From: Sphingomonadales bacterium
Lineage (GTDB): Bacteria; Pseudomonadota; Alphaproteobacteria; Sphingomonadales; Sphingomonadaceae
DNA: 64,000 bases
Assembly: GCA_027491235.1 (NCBI GenBank)
Contig: JAIXWO010000022.1
Coordinates: forward strand, 372,001 to 436,000
Direction of reading: 5' to 3'
Below the pieces are notes generated by a model. That model saw only the letters and a list, made by a program, of their open reading frames with translations, was not told the DNA's origin and ran no database searches. Position 1 is the stretch's first letter; every line of letters starts with the position of its first letter. This document shows, piece by piece, positions 8,191 through 17,657 of the stretch. Position numbers and translations under genes: made by a program.

Positions 8191-9957
8191 TTACAGTCGT
8201 TTGGATGAACCCAATTTCGGGGCCTTTTCAAGGTCCGCGCGATGCTTGATCGCTGCGCGCAGCTCGTCCCGCTTTTCGTGGATAGAAGCAATCACTGGCC
8301 CCATCGGGACGCCCAGATCCACCAGAACCGCTTCTGAAAGCTGCAGGGAGCTCTCCAGCGTCTCTGGCACGGCATCCGAGGCACCGGCGCGGTAAAGTTC
8401 TGCTGCATGGTCTGGGTCACGAGCACGCGCCACGATGGTAATCTCTGGATAGCGCTCTCGGATGCGGCGCGTCAGCCGGGCGGCCTGCACATGATCGTCC
8501 ATTGTCAGCACCAGAGCGGCGCAGTGCGACACGCCAAGGGCCTCCAACGTCTCGATCCGCGTCGCATCGCCATAACGGACGGGGAGGGACTCGCGGCGGG
8601 CGCGGTTGACGGTGTCGACATTGTCTTCCAGCGCGACCCACTTCTTGCTGTGGCTCTGCAGCATGTCCGCCACCATGCGGCCGACGCGGCCATAGCCGAC
8701 GATAATCGTCCGTGGTTCGGTTGTTTCTTCTTCTACGCCATTGTCTTGCCCTGCACCGTGGCGGGTCTCAACCCAGTCCGCTGCGACATGGCCAAGCCGC
8801 GCGAGCAGCGGCGTTATGGTGAGGCCAAGGGCGGTCACAACTTGCCAGAAACCTGCAACATCGGCTGATATCAGCCTTGCCTGCAGGGCAGCTGCCAAAA
8901 CGATCAACGTTGTTTCCGAAGGGCTGGACATGAGCACGCCAACTTCGGCTGCCACACCCCGACGGACGCCATTGAGGCGCAGAAGGCCGCTTGTGACGGC
9001 CATCTTGATCGCGAGCACGCCAATCAAGGCCACCGCGATCTCCGCCCATTGATCCACCATCCGGTCAAGGTCGAGCTGCATCCCGACGGTGATGAGGAAA
9101 ATGCCGAGCGCCAGCCCCTTGAAGGGCAGAACGACGGCTTCCACTTCGCTGCGATAGGCCGTTTCAGCGATGAGCAGCCCCGCGACCAGAGCCCCCAGGA
9201 TGGGGGAGAGCCCCACGCTAACCGTGAGCATACTTGACGTGATGACCACGAGCAGGCTGGCAGACAGAAAAAGCTCCGGGCTCTTGGTGCGCGCTGCTTG
9301 CGCAAAAAGCGGTGGCAACAGGAACCGGCCAAGGACAAACATGGCGAGAAGCGTGAGCACACCCGTGCCGATCAGTCCTGCCATGCCCGCTATATCGGCC
9401 AGCGCCGCTCCGCCCAACGACCCGAGTAAAAACACGATGGGGACAAGGGCAAGATCTTCGAACAGCAACATGCCAAAGGCATTCTTGCCGACGGCGCCTG
9501 TCGTGCCTGAAATGGGCAGGACGAGCGCTGTCGACGAAAGCGCAAGGGCAATGCCGAGGCCAATGGACGGCTGCAATCCGCCGCCAAAGGTCCATAAGGC
9601 CACACCGATCAGCAGGCCGGACGCGAAGAGTTGCGCCGCACCTAGGCCGAATACCAGCCGCCGCATCGCCTTCAATCGCGCAAAAGAAAGCTCCAGCCCG
9701 ATCGTGAAGAGCAGGAGGATGATACCAAGCTCTGCAAATGGTTCGATAGAGTCCCGATCGGCGATGGAAAATGTCTGGAGCCAGGGCAATTGGTCCGCAA
9801 AGCGGGCAAGGCCATAGGGGCCGGTCAATATGCCAATGACGATAAAGCCGATGACGGGCGTGATCCGTACCCGGGCAAAGGCAGGTATAACCACCCCGGC
9901 GGCCCCAAGGATCAGCAGGGCATCATGGAGGGCTGTCGCACTGTCATTGCTCGTCAT
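8191..9957 (-). CDS. Kef-type cation:proton antiporter (CPA2) with RCK domain
   Basis: An inner-membrane monovalent cation/proton antiporter of the CPA2 family, 588 residues, closest in layout to YbaL/KefB. Residues 1-390 are a series of about 12 hydrophobic segments, including the family stretch LLLFTIGLELS (about 80) and the discontinuous helix region near GALVAGLLIAET (about 260). A TrkA-N/RCK nucleotide-binding domain follows near residue 415 (IIVGYGRVGRMVADMLQ), so channel-like gating by NAD(H) is likely. A short charged tail ends the protein. No KefF/KefG-type partner gene is adjacent. A terminator lies between this gene and upstream icd, so it is probably transcribed alone. Confidence 0.92.
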   Translation of the reverse strand: MTSNDSATALHDALLILGAAGVVIPAFARVRITPVIGFIVIGILTGPYGLARFADQLPWLQTFSIADRDSIEPFAELGIILLLFTIGLELSFARLKAMRRLVFGLGAAQLFASGLLIGVALWTFGGGLQPSIGLGIALALSSTALVLPISGTTGAVGKNAFGMLLFEDLALVPIVFLLGSLGGAALADIAGMAGLIGTGVLTLLAMFVLGRFLLPPLFAQAARTKSPELFLSASLLVVITSSMLTVSVGLSPILGALVAGLLIAETAYRSEVEAVVLPFKGLALGIFLITVGMQLDLDRMVDQWAEIAVALIGVLAIKMAVTSGLLRLNGVRRGVAAEVGVLMSSPSETTLIVLAAALQARLISADVAGFWQVVTALGLTITPLLARLGHVAADWVETRHGAGQDNGVEEETTEPRTIIVGYGRVGRMVADMLQSHSKKWVALEDNVDTVNRARRESLPVRYGDATRIETLEALGVSHCAALVLTMDDHVQAARLTRRIRERYPEITIVARARDPDHAAELYRAGASDAVPETLESSLQLSEAVLVDLGVPMGPVIASIHEKRDELRAAIKHRADLEKAPKLGSSKRL

Positions 9958-10011
9958 AGGGTCAACCTAAACCCATTTTGACAGCATTGTCAGGCGCAAT
10001 GGCGTGACGAC

Positions 10012-10043
10012 AAAAAAAGGGGCAGGCAAAGTTTCCTCTGCCC
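10012..10043 (-). terminator. rho-independent terminator after icd
   Basis: Read on the minus strand, GGGCAG and CTGCCC (plus-strand 10038-10043 and 10020-10025) form a stem with a 12-nt loop. It is followed by C and seven T (plus-strand A-run 10012-10018). It lies 28 bp beyond the icd stop and upstream of the Kef gene. Confidence 0.85.
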
Positions 10044-10070
10044 GCCCCGAATTTTGAGAATTGAAGAGGA

Positions 10071-11291
10071 TCAGGCCCAGGCGGCCATTTCCTTTTCAAG
10101 GTTGGACCGGACCGCTTCAAAGAACTGTTCCGTGGTCATCCAAGCCTGATCTGGCCCGATGAGGATGGCGAGATCCTTCGTCATCGCGCCGCTTTCAACG
10201 GTCTTGATGCAGACCTTTTCGAGCGTTTCAGCAAAGCGCGTCACATCTGGCGTGTTGTCGAACTTGCCACGGTAGATAAGGCCACGCGTCCAAGCGAAGA
10301 TTGACGCAATCGGGTTGGTCGAGGTTGCCTTGCCCTGTTCGTGCATGCGGAAGTGGCGCGTGACCGTGCCATGTGCGGCTTCGGCTTCGACGGTCTTTCC
10401 ATCCGGCGTCATCAGAACTGACGTCATGAGGCCAAGCGAGCCAAAGCCCTGTGCGACCTGATCCGACTGAACGTCACCATCATAGTTCTTACAGGCCCAG
10501 ACGAACTTGCCGCTCCACTTTAGCGCGGAGGCGACCATGTCGTCGATGAGGCGATGTTCATAAACGATGCCAGCTTCCTTGAACTTGTCCTTGAACTCGT
10601 TCTCGAAAACTTCGGCGAACAGGTCCTTGAAGCGGCCATCATAGGCCTTCAGGATGGTGTTCTTGGTCGACAGGTACACCGGCCAGCCGAGGCCGAGGCC
10701 ATAGTTCATCGAGGCGCGCGCAAAGTCACGGATCGAATCGTCGAGATTGTACATCGCAAGGGCGACGCCCGGTGACGGGAACTGGAAGACTTCTTCGTCG
10801 ATCTTGTCGCCATTATCACCATCCCAGACAAGACGCAGCTTGCCGGGGCCGGGGACGAGGAAATCGGTCGCCTTATACTGGTCACCAAAGGCATGACGGC
10901 CAACGACAATCGGGTCCGTCCAGCCTGGGATCAGCCGGGGAACGTTCTTGATGACGATCGGCTCGCGGAACACCACGCCACCCAGAATGTTGCGGATGGT
11001 GCCGTTGGGCGACTTCCACATCTTCTTAAGGCCGAATTCTTCCACGCGCGCTTCGTCTGGCGTGATGGTGGCGCACTTCACGCCGACGCCATATTGCTTG
11101 ATGGCATTGGCAGCGTCGACCGTGATCTGATCGCCTGTCTCGTCACGCTTCTCAACGGAGAGATCGTAATATTTCAGATCGATATCAAGATAAGGCAGGA
11201 TCAGCTTTTCGCGAATCCACTGCCAGATGATGCGGGTCATTTCGTCGCCGTCGATTTCCACGACAGGCGTGTTCACCTTGATCTTTGCCAT
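10071..11291 (-). CDS. icd: NADP-dependent isocitrate dehydrogenase
   Basis: A TCA-cycle enzyme converting isocitrate to 2-oxoglutarate and CO2 with NADP. Its 406 residues and motifs are of the eukaryote-like dimeric type usual in alphaproteobacteria, not the E. coli type. The N-terminus is [20 protein letters not shown]. The isocitrate and metal-binding region includes [13 protein letters not shown] and [10 protein letters not shown], and the cofactor region includes [10 protein letters not shown]. It is transcribed away from psd across a 109-bp gap and ends at a good rho-independent terminator. Confidence 0.97.
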   Translation of the reverse strand: MAKIKVNTPVVEIDGDEMTRIIWQWIREKLILPYLDIDLKYYDLSVEKRDETGDQITVDAANAIKQYGVGVKCATITPDEARVEEFGLKKMWKSPNGTIRNILGGVVFREPIVIKNVPRLIPGWTDPIVVGRHAFGDQYKATDFLVPGPGKLRLVWDGDNGDKIDEEVFQFPSPGVALAMYNLDDSIRDFARASMNYGLGLGWPVYLSTKNTILKAYDGRFKDLFAEVFENEFKDKFKEAGIVYEHRLIDDMVASALKWSGKFVWACKNYDGDVQSDQVAQGFGSLGLMTSVLMTPDGKTVEAEAAHGTVTRHFRMHEQGKATSTNPIASIFAWTRGLIYRGKFDNTPDVTRFAETLEKVCIKTVESGAMTKDLAILIGPDQAWMTTEQFFEAVRSNLEKEMAAWA

Positions 11292-11400
11292 GCTTCTCGT
11301 CTTTCCCTGGGGATGAGGTCTGGCGAGGCCTTAGGGCGGGATTTCGCTGCGATCAACCGCTCTGATTGTATGATGGCGCCCCTTTGCCTATGAAGGGGTT

Positions 11401-12135
11401 ATGACCGAACATGAAAAAGCCGTCGCTGCGGGCGAAGGCGTCAAATGGGCTTGGCCCGCCGTGCACCCGGAAGGGCGCAAATTCGCACTTATTTCAGCGG
11501 CCGTCGTTGCTGCGTTCTGGGTGATTGGCTGGACATTTATATCCTGGCTCTTCGTTGGGCTGACCATTTGGATTCTCGCTTTCTTCCGGGATCCGATCCG
11601 CAGTGTGCCGCAAGATCCGAATGCGATCGTGGCACCTGCCGATGGCATGGTCACGCTCATCCAGACGGTGATGCCGCCTAAGGAAATTTCGGGCGGCGAC
11701 GGCCTCGCCGAGGAACCTGTGGTGCGCGTGTCGATTTTCATGAGCGTGTTTGACGTTCACATCAATCGCTCGCCCATTGCCGGCATCGTTCGCAAGATCG
11801 AGTACATCCCCGGAAAATTCCTCAATGCGGACCTCGACAAGGCGAGCGAAGACAATGAACGCCAGCATTTCCTCGTCGAACGTGCGGATGGCGTGAAGAT
11901 CGGCTTCACGCAGATCGCAGGGCTTGTTGCCCGCCGCATCGTGCCCTTCTCCAAGGTTGGGGACACTGTCACTGCGGGTGAACGCGTTGGCCTGATCCGC
12001 TTTGGGAGCCGAGTCGACGTCTATTTCCCCAAGGGGACCGCGCCGAAGGTTGCGCTTGGGCAGCGCTGTGTTGCCGGTGAAACCATCCTTGGCGTGATTG
12101 GGGACAGCGCAGCCGCTGTCGCCATCACCCAATAA
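11401..12135 (+). CDS. psd: phosphatidylserine decarboxylase proenzyme
   Basis: This enzyme makes phosphatidylethanolamine from phosphatidylserine at the inner membrane. The proenzyme has 244 residues, of the short archaeal/alphaproteobacterial class. Membrane-anchoring hydrophobic segments lie near residues 28-60. The conserved His is in [11 protein letters not shown] (about 117). The self-cleavage site is the Gly-Ser of [11 protein letters not shown] (about 201); the Ser becomes the pyruvoyl group. pssA, which makes the substrate, starts 2 nt after the stop, so the two steps form an operon. Confidence 0.95.
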   Translation: MTEHEKAVAAGEGVKWAWPAVHPEGRKFALISAAVVAAFWVIGWTFISWLFVGLTIWILAFFRDPIRSVPQDPNAIVAPADGMVTLIQTVMPPKEISGGDGLAEEPVVRVSIFMSVFDVHINRSPIAGIVRKIEYIPGKFLNADLDKASEDNERQHFLVERADGVKIGFTQIAGLVARRIVPFSKVGDTVTAGERVGLIRFGSRVDVYFPKGTAPKVALGQRCVAGETILGVIGDSAAAVAITQ

Positions 12136-12137
12136 CG

Positions 12138-12917
12138 ATGCCGGATAACCGCCAGGGGATTAGCCTGCGCGCCGTTGTGCCGAATGCGGTCACTGCGCTC
12201 GCGCTGTGCTTCGGCTTGACGGGCATTCGCTTTGCTATCTCGGCTGCGGGCTATGATCCGCATCCCGGTGACTGGGAACGCGCGATTGGCGCGATTATCA
12301 TCGCGGCGATGCTGGATGGCATAGATGGACGGATCGCGCGCCTGCTGAAGGCCGAGAGCCGGTTTGGCGCTGAGCTCGATTCTCTGTCTGATGTCATCGC
12401 GTTCGGCGTTTCGCCTGCGATCATCATGTACCTTTGGTCTCTACAGAATTTTCCGAAATTTGGCTGGATTTGCGCGCTGGCAATTGCGGTGTGCTGTGCC
12501 TTGCGCCTTGCGCGCTTCAATGCTGCCATTGATGCCGAGGACCAGCCGCACAAATCCGCTGGTTTCTTGACGGGCGTTCCGGCGCCTGCGGGGGCGGGGA
12601 TCGCTTTCCTGCCGCTCTATCTCTGGCTCGTCACGGAAAACGAACTGTTTCGCAATCCTGCGATAGTCGCGCCTTGGATCGTTTTCGTAGCGATCCTGAT
12701 GATCTCAAACGTGGCGACCTTTAGCTGGGGCTCGATCCGGCTGCGGCGCCATATTCGGCTTGAGGCTATTCTGCTGCTGGCATTGCTTGGAACAGCGCTG
12801 TTTTCAGAGCCGTGGATCACACTGATCGTGATCGCCGTCGGCTATATCGCGATGATCCCCTTCAGCGTCCGCAGCTATGCCAAGGTCAAAGCCGCGCGCA
12901 AGGTTCAGCCAAACTAA
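12138..12917 (+). CDS. pssA: CDP-diacylglycerol--serine O-phosphatidyltransferase
   Basis: A membrane enzyme that joins CDP-diacylglycerol and serine to give phosphatidylserine. Its 259 residues carry the complete CDP-alcohol phosphotransferase motif DGIDGRIARLLKAESRFGAE followed by LDSLSD (about residues 55-82; DG..AR...G...D...D). Several membrane segments follow to residue 250. The product feeds psd, whose gene ends 2 nt upstream. Confidence 0.95.
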   Translation: MPDNRQGISLRAVVPNAVTALALCFGLTGIRFAISAAGYDPHPGDWERAIGAIIIAAMLDGIDGRIARLLKAESRFGAELDSLSDVIAFGVSPAIIMYLWSLQNFPKFGWICALAIAVCCALRLARFNAAIDAEDQPHKSAGFLTGVPAPAGAGIAFLPLYLWLVTENELFRNPAIVAPWIVFVAILMISNVATFSWGSIRLRRHIRLEAILLLALLGTALFSEPWITLIVIAVGYIAMIPFSVRSYAKVKAARKVQPN

Positions 12918-12925
12918 GTGCCGCC

Positions 12926-13144
12926 TTAGGCCGCCATGCGGAAGGCCGTTGCAGGAACCGTGGCCGATGCGAGGGCAGGGCGACGACGCATGACGTACAC
13001 TTTTGCGCACTCCACTTCCGTCGTCATGACCTGACCGGACAATGCAGATTCGATCCGCTCTGCCGCGTCAGACAACATGCCGCGAATCAACAATCCGGCA
13101 AAACCCAGAACCGTAGCGAAGAACATGAAAGCGACGATTTGCAT
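12926..13144 (-). CDS. small membrane protein of unknown function
   Basis: A 72-residue frame with a clear Shine-Dalgarno AAGGAG six nt before its ATG, which supports it as a real gene. Residues 3-22 (IVAFMFFATVLGFAGLLI) form one membrane segment. The rest is a soluble tail with two short charged patches and no motif I recognise. A possible promoter lies at 13167-13196. The gene converges on pssA with 8 bp between stops. Function is unknown. Confidence 0.65.
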   Translation of the reverse strand: MQIVAFMFFATVLGFAGLLIRGMLSDAAERIESALSGQVMTTEVECAKVYVMRRRPALASATVPATAFRMAA

Positions 13145-13166
13145 AGCGATCTCCTTTTGTTCTCAC

Positions 13167-13196
13167 GGTAATGATCCTGATTTGTTCCATCGTCAA
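13167..13196 (-). promoter_or_regulatory. possible promoter for the small membrane protein
   Basis: On the minus strand TTGACG (13196-13191) and ATTACC (13172-13167) are spaced by 18 nt, and the AAGGAG ribosome site and start at 13144 follow. It is a match to sigma70-type hexamers only. Confidence 0.3.
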
Positions 13197-13261
13197 GCAA
13201 AAAAAAGAACAAGCCCAGAACGGGCCTGCAGATCTGTAGCGATTTGGGAGAAAAGTGAGAG

Positions 13262-13336
13262 TGGCTCCCCGGGCCTGATTCGAACAGGCGGCCGTCCGAT
13301 TAACAGTCGGATGCTCTACCGCTGAGCTACCGGGGA
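13262..13336 (-). tRNA. tRNA-Asn (anticodon GTT)
   Basis: A 75-nt cloverleaf on the minus strand with encoded CCA. The acceptor stem is TCCCCGG/CCGGGGA, the anticodon loop in TCCGACTGTTAATCGGA gives anticodon GTT, and the T-arm is CCTG-TTCGAAT-CAGG. It reads asparagine codons. Confidence 0.95.
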
Positions 13337-13386
13337 ACGCTCTACAGGCGGCGCGTATAGCAGGCCAATTCTGCTTGGCAACCCGT

Positions 13387-14151
13387 TCAGACTGCAAATT
13401 GCTCCATGGCAATCCGATCGTCGAGTGCATGTTCGGGATCGAACATCATTGTGAGCTTTGTGGTGCGGTCTGTGGTGACGCGCACGGATGCAACGTCACG
13501 GACCTCCTGTTGGTCGGCCACAGCGCTCACAGGGCGCTTAACGGGGTCGAGAACACGGAACTGCAAGGTCGCATTGTCCGGCAAGATGGCACCGCGCCAG
13601 CGGCGGGGTCGGAACGGGCTGATCGGCGTGAGCGCGAGCAATGGAGAATCGAGCGGAAGGATTGGTCCCTGAGCGGAGAGATTATATGCGGTCGACCCGG
13701 TTGGGGTGGCTACAAGGACACCGTCGCACACGAGTTCATCCAGAACCACGCGTCCGTTGACTTCCACTTCCAGCTTTGCGGTCTGGCGTGTTTCACGTAG
13801 CAGCGACACTTCGTTGATGGCTGGGCTGGAGACCTGTTCTCCATCAATGGTCTCCGCCTCCATGCGCAGCGGGCAGATATGGAAGGATTTCGCCTTGGCG
13901 AGGCGTTCGTCGAGCGCTTCGACCCGCCAATCGTTCATGAGGAAGCCAACGGTGCCCAAGTTCATGCCGAAAACAGGTACGATGCGCTTGCGCCCCAGCA
14001 TGCCGTGGAGCGTTTGCAGCATGAAGCCATCACCGCCGAGCGCGACGATCATGTCCGCTTCCCGCAGGTCCGCCCAATCATAGGCGTTGCGAAGCTGATC
14101 CGCGGCTTCTTGAGCAGGTGCGGTCGGCGAGACGAGCAGTGCGCGTTTCAT
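13387..14151 (-). CDS. nadK: NAD kinase
   Basis: This cytoplasmic enzyme phosphorylates NAD to NADP. Its 254 residues are the short alphaproteobacterial length. The GGDG motif is in MIVALGGDGFMLQTLHG (about residue 40), the NE motif in AINEVSLLR (about 113), and the TPTGSTAYNLSAQGP substrate loop is near 150. Its start overlaps the moaA stop by 4 bp (ATGA), so the two genes are translationally coupled, though they share no obvious pathway. Confidence 0.95.
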   Translation of the reverse strand: MKRALLVSPTAPAQEAADQLRNAYDWADLREADMIVALGGDGFMLQTLHGMLGRKRIVPVFGMNLGTVGFLMNDWRVEALDERLAKAKSFHICPLRMEAETIDGEQVSSPAINEVSLLRETRQTAKLEVEVNGRVVLDELVCDGVLVATPTGSTAYNLSAQGPILPLDSPLLALTPISPFRPRRWRGAILPDNATLQFRVLDPVKRPVSAVADQQEVRDVASVRVTTDRTTKLTMMFDPEHALDDRIAMEQFAV

Positions 14152-15143
14152 CCGCCGGTGACGCTCATATGGCGCTGCGTGGCAGCAAAGCCGAGATTGA
14201 AATCATGGCGTTCCGGTTTCGCACCAATGGCTTGGTCGAGGAGCTTATCAAACAAGGATGGGTCGTCTCCACGTAAGGCGCCCCGCAAATCGACATGATC
14301 TTCATGGCCTAGGCACATATAAAGCTTTCCAGACGCCGATACGCGGACGCGATTGCATGACGCGCAGAAATTGGCGGTGAGTGGTGAAATGAACCCGACC
14401 CGCGTTTGGCTGCCCTCAACGGAGCAATAGCGTGCAGGCCCGCCGGTGCGGTGGGTGGACGGAAGCAGGTTAAACGACTGTTCCAGCGTCTCGCGGACCG
14501 CCGTCAGTGGATAAAAGCGGTCGGTCCGGTCTTCGTCGATATGGCCGAGCGGCATGGTTTCGATAAAGGACAGGTCAAAGCCTTGGGACATGCACCAGGC
14601 AAGCATGTCGCTATATTCATCATCATTGAGAGATTTTAGCGCGACCATGTTGATTTTAATTAAAAATCCACGTGCGCGAGCTGCTTCAAGCCCCTCCAGA
14701 ACAGTGTCCAGTCGGCCGATCCGCGTAATCTTCGCAAACCGGTTTGCATCCAGCGTGTCGAGGCTGACATTGATCCGGCGAATGCCCGCGTCCCAAAGGT
14801 CATCGGCATGTTTGGCAAGGCTCGCACCATTTGTGGTGATCGCCAGTTCGTCCAGACCATGTCCGATCAGGCGGCCGATTTGCCGCGCCACATCGGTCGC
14901 GCCGCGCCGGACGAGGGGCTCTCCACCCGTCAGGCGGATACGGCGAACACCTCGGGCCACAAAGGCTTCAGCCAGTCGGGCGATTTCTTCGAGCGAAAGA
15001 ATCTCGCTGCGGGGCAGGAATTCCATCTGCTCTGCCATGCAATAGCGGCAGCGCATGTCGCAGCGGTCTGTCAAAGACAGGCGCACATAGCTGATCTGCC
15101 GCCCATAGCGATCTTGCAGTCCTGTGTTTGTTCCGCATCCCAT
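14148..15143 (-). CDS. moaA: GTP 3',8-cyclase MoaA (molybdenum cofactor)
   Basis: A radical SAM enzyme for the first step of molybdenum cofactor synthesis, converting GTP to 3',8-cH2GTP. The SAM [4Fe-4S] site is CDMRCRYC (about residue 26) and the second cluster site is CASCNRVRVSASGKLYMC (about 250). The SAM-binding LTGGEPLVRRG is present. The C-terminus lacks the usual GG ending but finishes MSVTGG, so a GG pair is present. An ATG at 15143 gives 331 residues, near family length. A TTG at 15179 would add 12 residues. It overlaps nadK by 4 bp. No other moa gene is in the window. Confidence 0.94.
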   Translation of the reverse strand: MGCGTNTGLQDRYGRQISYVRLSLTDRCDMRCRYCMAEQMEFLPRSEILSLEEIARLAEAFVARGVRRIRLTGGEPLVRRGATDVARQIGRLIGHGLDELAITTNGASLAKHADDLWDAGIRRINVSLDTLDANRFAKITRIGRLDTVLEGLEAARARGFLIKINMVALKSLNDDEYSDMLAWCMSQGFDLSFIETMPLGHIDEDRTDRFYPLTAVRETLEQSFNLLPSTHRTGGPARYCSVEGSQTRVGFISPLTANFCASCNRVRVSASGKLYMCLGHEDHVDLRGALRGDDPSLFDKLLDQAIGAKPERHDFNLGFAATQRHMSVTGG

Positions 15144-15229
15144 GGAGGCGGTGCTAGTGCGGAGAGCGGCAGGGGACAAGTCCTGTTCAAGTTAGGAAAT
15201 TCCCAAGGCCTTGGCGCTAAGGCACCTTT

Positions 15230-16933
15230 GTGAAGCATTCTCTTCCCTCAGACGTCCAGAAAGGCGCGACGGCACCGGTCATGGTGTATTCGCAATCGCG
15301 CCGTGATGAGATCCTTGCCGCCGTCATAGGGCTGGGGTGGCGCGCGTCCGCCTCCCGGCGTGTTGCGGGGTTGCAGGGCCGCATCATCAGGTCGGGGGCT
15401 GACGTTCTGCTGGTCGACGGTTGCGTTGATCCGGACGCCAGCACGTCAGTTGCGGTCATCGCGCCAAAGCTTGGCCGCAATGGCGTTGCGATTGTGGTTA
15501 TGTATCCTGCGGGGTCCGATAGCGCCTTGGAACTGGTGAATGCCGGGGCGACGCATCTTCTGTCAGAACCCTATAGTGCCGCAGAACTTCAGGCCGTGCT
15601 CATCTCGGCAAAGCGCTATGCCGCCCGCGCCATGGCATCATCGGGTGTTTTGGCACCCGGCGACGCTGACTCGCTGACAGGCCTTGCCGATAGCGCGGAA
15701 CTCCGCCGCTGGCTGGAACGCAATGGCCAAACCGAAACGGTCTGGCTCCTGATCGTCAACATCGCCCGCTTTGATGCCATCAATGAAGCCTTGGGCGCCA
15801 ATGCCGCCGATGCCGTGTTGCGCGCCGTGGGGCACCGGCTTGAGCCACTCGTCGCCGAATCGGGGCTCAATTGCATCACCGCCCGCATGGCAGGCGCGGA
15901 ATTTGGCGTGGCGCTGGTCGGGGATATATCGCCCGACCGGCTTCTTCTTTTGGCCGAAGCGATTGTCGAACGTGTCGGCCAACCCGTGGCGGCTGACGGA
16001 AAAACGGTCCGGCTTGGGTGCCATATCGGAATTGCTGTGGCCGAAGCGGGCGCGAAAGATCGTGGGTCGATCGTCCGCCGTGCGGCCAAGGCGGTGGCAG
16101 ATGCGCGCAAGGAAGATACAGGGCCAATCCGCCTTGTCACGACCGGAGACACAAAGGTTGCGGGTCGTATTTCAGCGCTACAGGCGGATTTGCGCAACGC
16201 TTTGGCCAAAGGCGAGATTGAGATTCTGTTCCAGCCGCAATTTGCCATTGCGAGCGGACGTATTGACGGCGTTGAGGCCTTGGCGCGCTGGCAGCATCCG
16301 AAATATGGCCTGATCGGCGCAAAAACGCTGTTCACGGTGGCAGAGCAGTCAGACTATCTTGTGGAACTGTCGGCCCATATTCAGCGCCGCGCGCTGGAGC
16401 TCGCTGCGGCCTGGCCGACGTCGCTTTCGCGCCTGCGCTTGTCCGTCAATGTCACTGCGCGCGATATCAAGCATCCCGGCTTTGCGCAGCGTTTTCTGGC
16501 TCGGGTGGAGTCGTGCGGCTTTGCGCGGACGCGGCTGACGGTGGAGGTCACCGAGACGGGCCTGATGGAGGATCTTGACGCCTCAGCGAAGGTCCTTGCC
16601 AAGTTCCGCTCTGCGGGGTGCCGTGTTGCCATTGATGATTTTGGCACGGGCTATTCCAGCCTTGCCTATCTCAAGGCGCTCCCGGCCGATTATCTGAAGC
16701 TGGATCATGGACTTTCGGCGGAAATCACCGGAACGGAGCGCGACAGCGTTGTGGTGCGGGGCGCCATAGACATGGCCCATTCCCTAGGTTTGTCGGTCAT
16801 AGCAGAAGGGGTTGAAAGCGAAGGTCAGCTTGGCCTTCTCGCACGGGCGGGTTGCAGCCACTTTCAGGGATTTCTGAGGGCCGGCCCGCTCAATGTGGCC
16901 GCCCTTCAGAAACTTGTTGAAGCCGAAGCCTAG
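15230..16933 (+). CDS. GGDEF-EAL protein, probable c-di-GMP phosphodiesterase
   Basis: 567 residues in three parts. Residues 18-130 look like a receiver-like alpha/beta domain without a clear phospho-acceptor. Residues 140-300 form a GGDEF domain whose motif is degenerate (AGAEF), so cyclase activity is unlikely. Residues 315-565 form an EAL domain with its key residues present: VEALARW, the Asn in SVNVTA, VTETG, IDDFGTGYSS, LKLD, AEGVE and HFQGFL. The protein therefore probably hydrolyses c-di-GMP, with the GGDEF part as a possible GTP sensor. The start is GTG at 15230; an ATG at codon 18 is an alternative. Its stop shares the CTAG tetranucleotide with the convergent DUF4170 gene. Confidence 0.88.
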   Translation: MKHSLPSDVQKGATAPVMVYSQSRRDEILAAVIGLGWRASASRRVAGLQGRIIRSGADVLLVDGCVDPDASTSVAVIAPKLGRNGVAIVVMYPAGSDSALELVNAGATHLLSEPYSAAELQAVLISAKRYAARAMASSGVLAPGDADSLTGLADSAELRRWLERNGQTETVWLLIVNIARFDAINEALGANAADAVLRAVGHRLEPLVAESGLNCITARMAGAEFGVALVGDISPDRLLLLAEAIVERVGQPVAADGKTVRLGCHIGIAVAEAGAKDRGSIVRRAAKAVADARKEDTGPIRLVTTGDTKVAGRISALQADLRNALAKGEIEILFQPQFAIASGRIDGVEALARWQHPKYGLIGAKTLFTVAEQSDYLVELSAHIQRRALELAAAWPTSLSRLRLSVNVTARDIKHPGFAQRFLARVESCGFARTRLTVEVTETGLMEDLDASAKVLAKFRSAGCRVAIDDFGTGYSSLAYLKALPADYLKLDHGLSAEITGTERDSVVVRGAIDMAHSLGLSVIAEGVESEGQLGLLARAGCSHFQGFLRAGPLNVAALQKLVEAEA

Positions 16934-17169
16934 TTGCCTTTGGCTGGCGCCAAAACTTCGGGTTGAAGCAGCCGGTGCATGTGGACCACCACATATTTCA
17001 TTTCTGCATCATCAACGGTCCGCTGCGCGGCGTTCCGCCAGGCTTCTTCAGCGCTCTTATAATCAGCGAAGAACCCGACGACGTCCATTGACTTCAAGTC
17101 GGCGAAATCGAGTGTGCGGGGGTCCTTAACGCGGCCGCCGAACACCAGATGCAGTTTGCTATCGCTCAT
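16930..17169 (-). CDS. DUF4170 domain protein
   Basis: A 79-residue soluble protein matching the DUF4170 family of alphaproteobacteria. It has LHLVFGGRVKDP at the start, a VVGFFADYKSAEEAWR core, and MKYVVVHMHRLLQPE at the end. The function of the family is not known. Its start overlaps the stop of the upstream gene by 4 bp (ATGA), making it the last gene of a five-gene operon of small membrane-associated proteins. Its stop overlaps that of the convergent GGDEF-EAL gene. Confidence 0.85.
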   Translation of the reverse strand: MSDSKLHLVFGGRVKDPRTLDFADLKSMDVVGFFADYKSAEEAWRNAAQRTVDDAEMKYVVVHMHRLLQPEVLAPAKGN

Positions 17170-17657
17170 TCTTTCCCTTTGCGTATTGTCTTGGCTGCGG
17201 CTGTACCGGCTGTCGTTGCAGCCTTCCCGATTTTTCCGGCGAGCTCGCGAGCCGTTTGGCGTGCGGCATCCGAGGTCAGCCCTAGCGCAAAAAGTTCCGC
17301 CTTGGCAACGTCGCCAGCAACTTTCGCCGCAGCCTTCGCTGTTTTTCTGACGCTACGGCCAACAGGGCCTGCGATCTTTGTTTCGCGCGCCGTGCGGGGC
17401 AGGGCGGCTGCAATGATGGCACCGATCGCCAGTCCCCCGGCAATAGCCGTCAGCGGATTGCTGTCGAGTTGCTGAGATGTCGTTTGTGCCGCGACCTTTG
17501 CCTTTTCGCGCGTGACGGCTGCAGTTTCTTTTGCGCGGACCTTGCCTGCTTCAAGGGCGTCATGCGCCTTTGTCTTTCCCGTCGCCAGCGCCTGTTCAGC
17601 CTTGCCACGAACATCGTTGTAGCGCGCGCTAGCCTTGGAACGGAGGTTGTCAGTCAT
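17166..17657 (-). CDS. alanine/lysine-rich membrane-associated protein (YqjD-like layout)
   Basis: A 163-residue protein. A charged N-terminal helix of repeating Lys/Ala/Glu residues (1-62) resembles DUF883/YqjD-type coiled regions. A glycine-alanine membrane segment follows (TAIAGGLAIGAIIAAALP, about 70-87), then a basic alanine-rich tail. The ATG at 17657 is preferred because AAAGGA lies 8 nt upstream. It overlaps the end of the preceding gene by 8 bp. No specific function can be given. Its place in an operon with a holin-like and YqjK-like protein suggests an envelope-stress or stationary-phase role, which is inference. Confidence 0.7.
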   Translation of the reverse strand: MTDNLRSKASARYNDVRGKAEQALATGKTKAHDALEAGKVRAKETAAVTREKAKVAAQTTSQQLDSNPLTAIAGGLAIGAIIAAALPRTARETKIAGPVGRSVRKTAKAAAKVAGDVAKAELFALGLTSDAARQTARELAGKIGKAATTAGTAAAKTIRKGKE

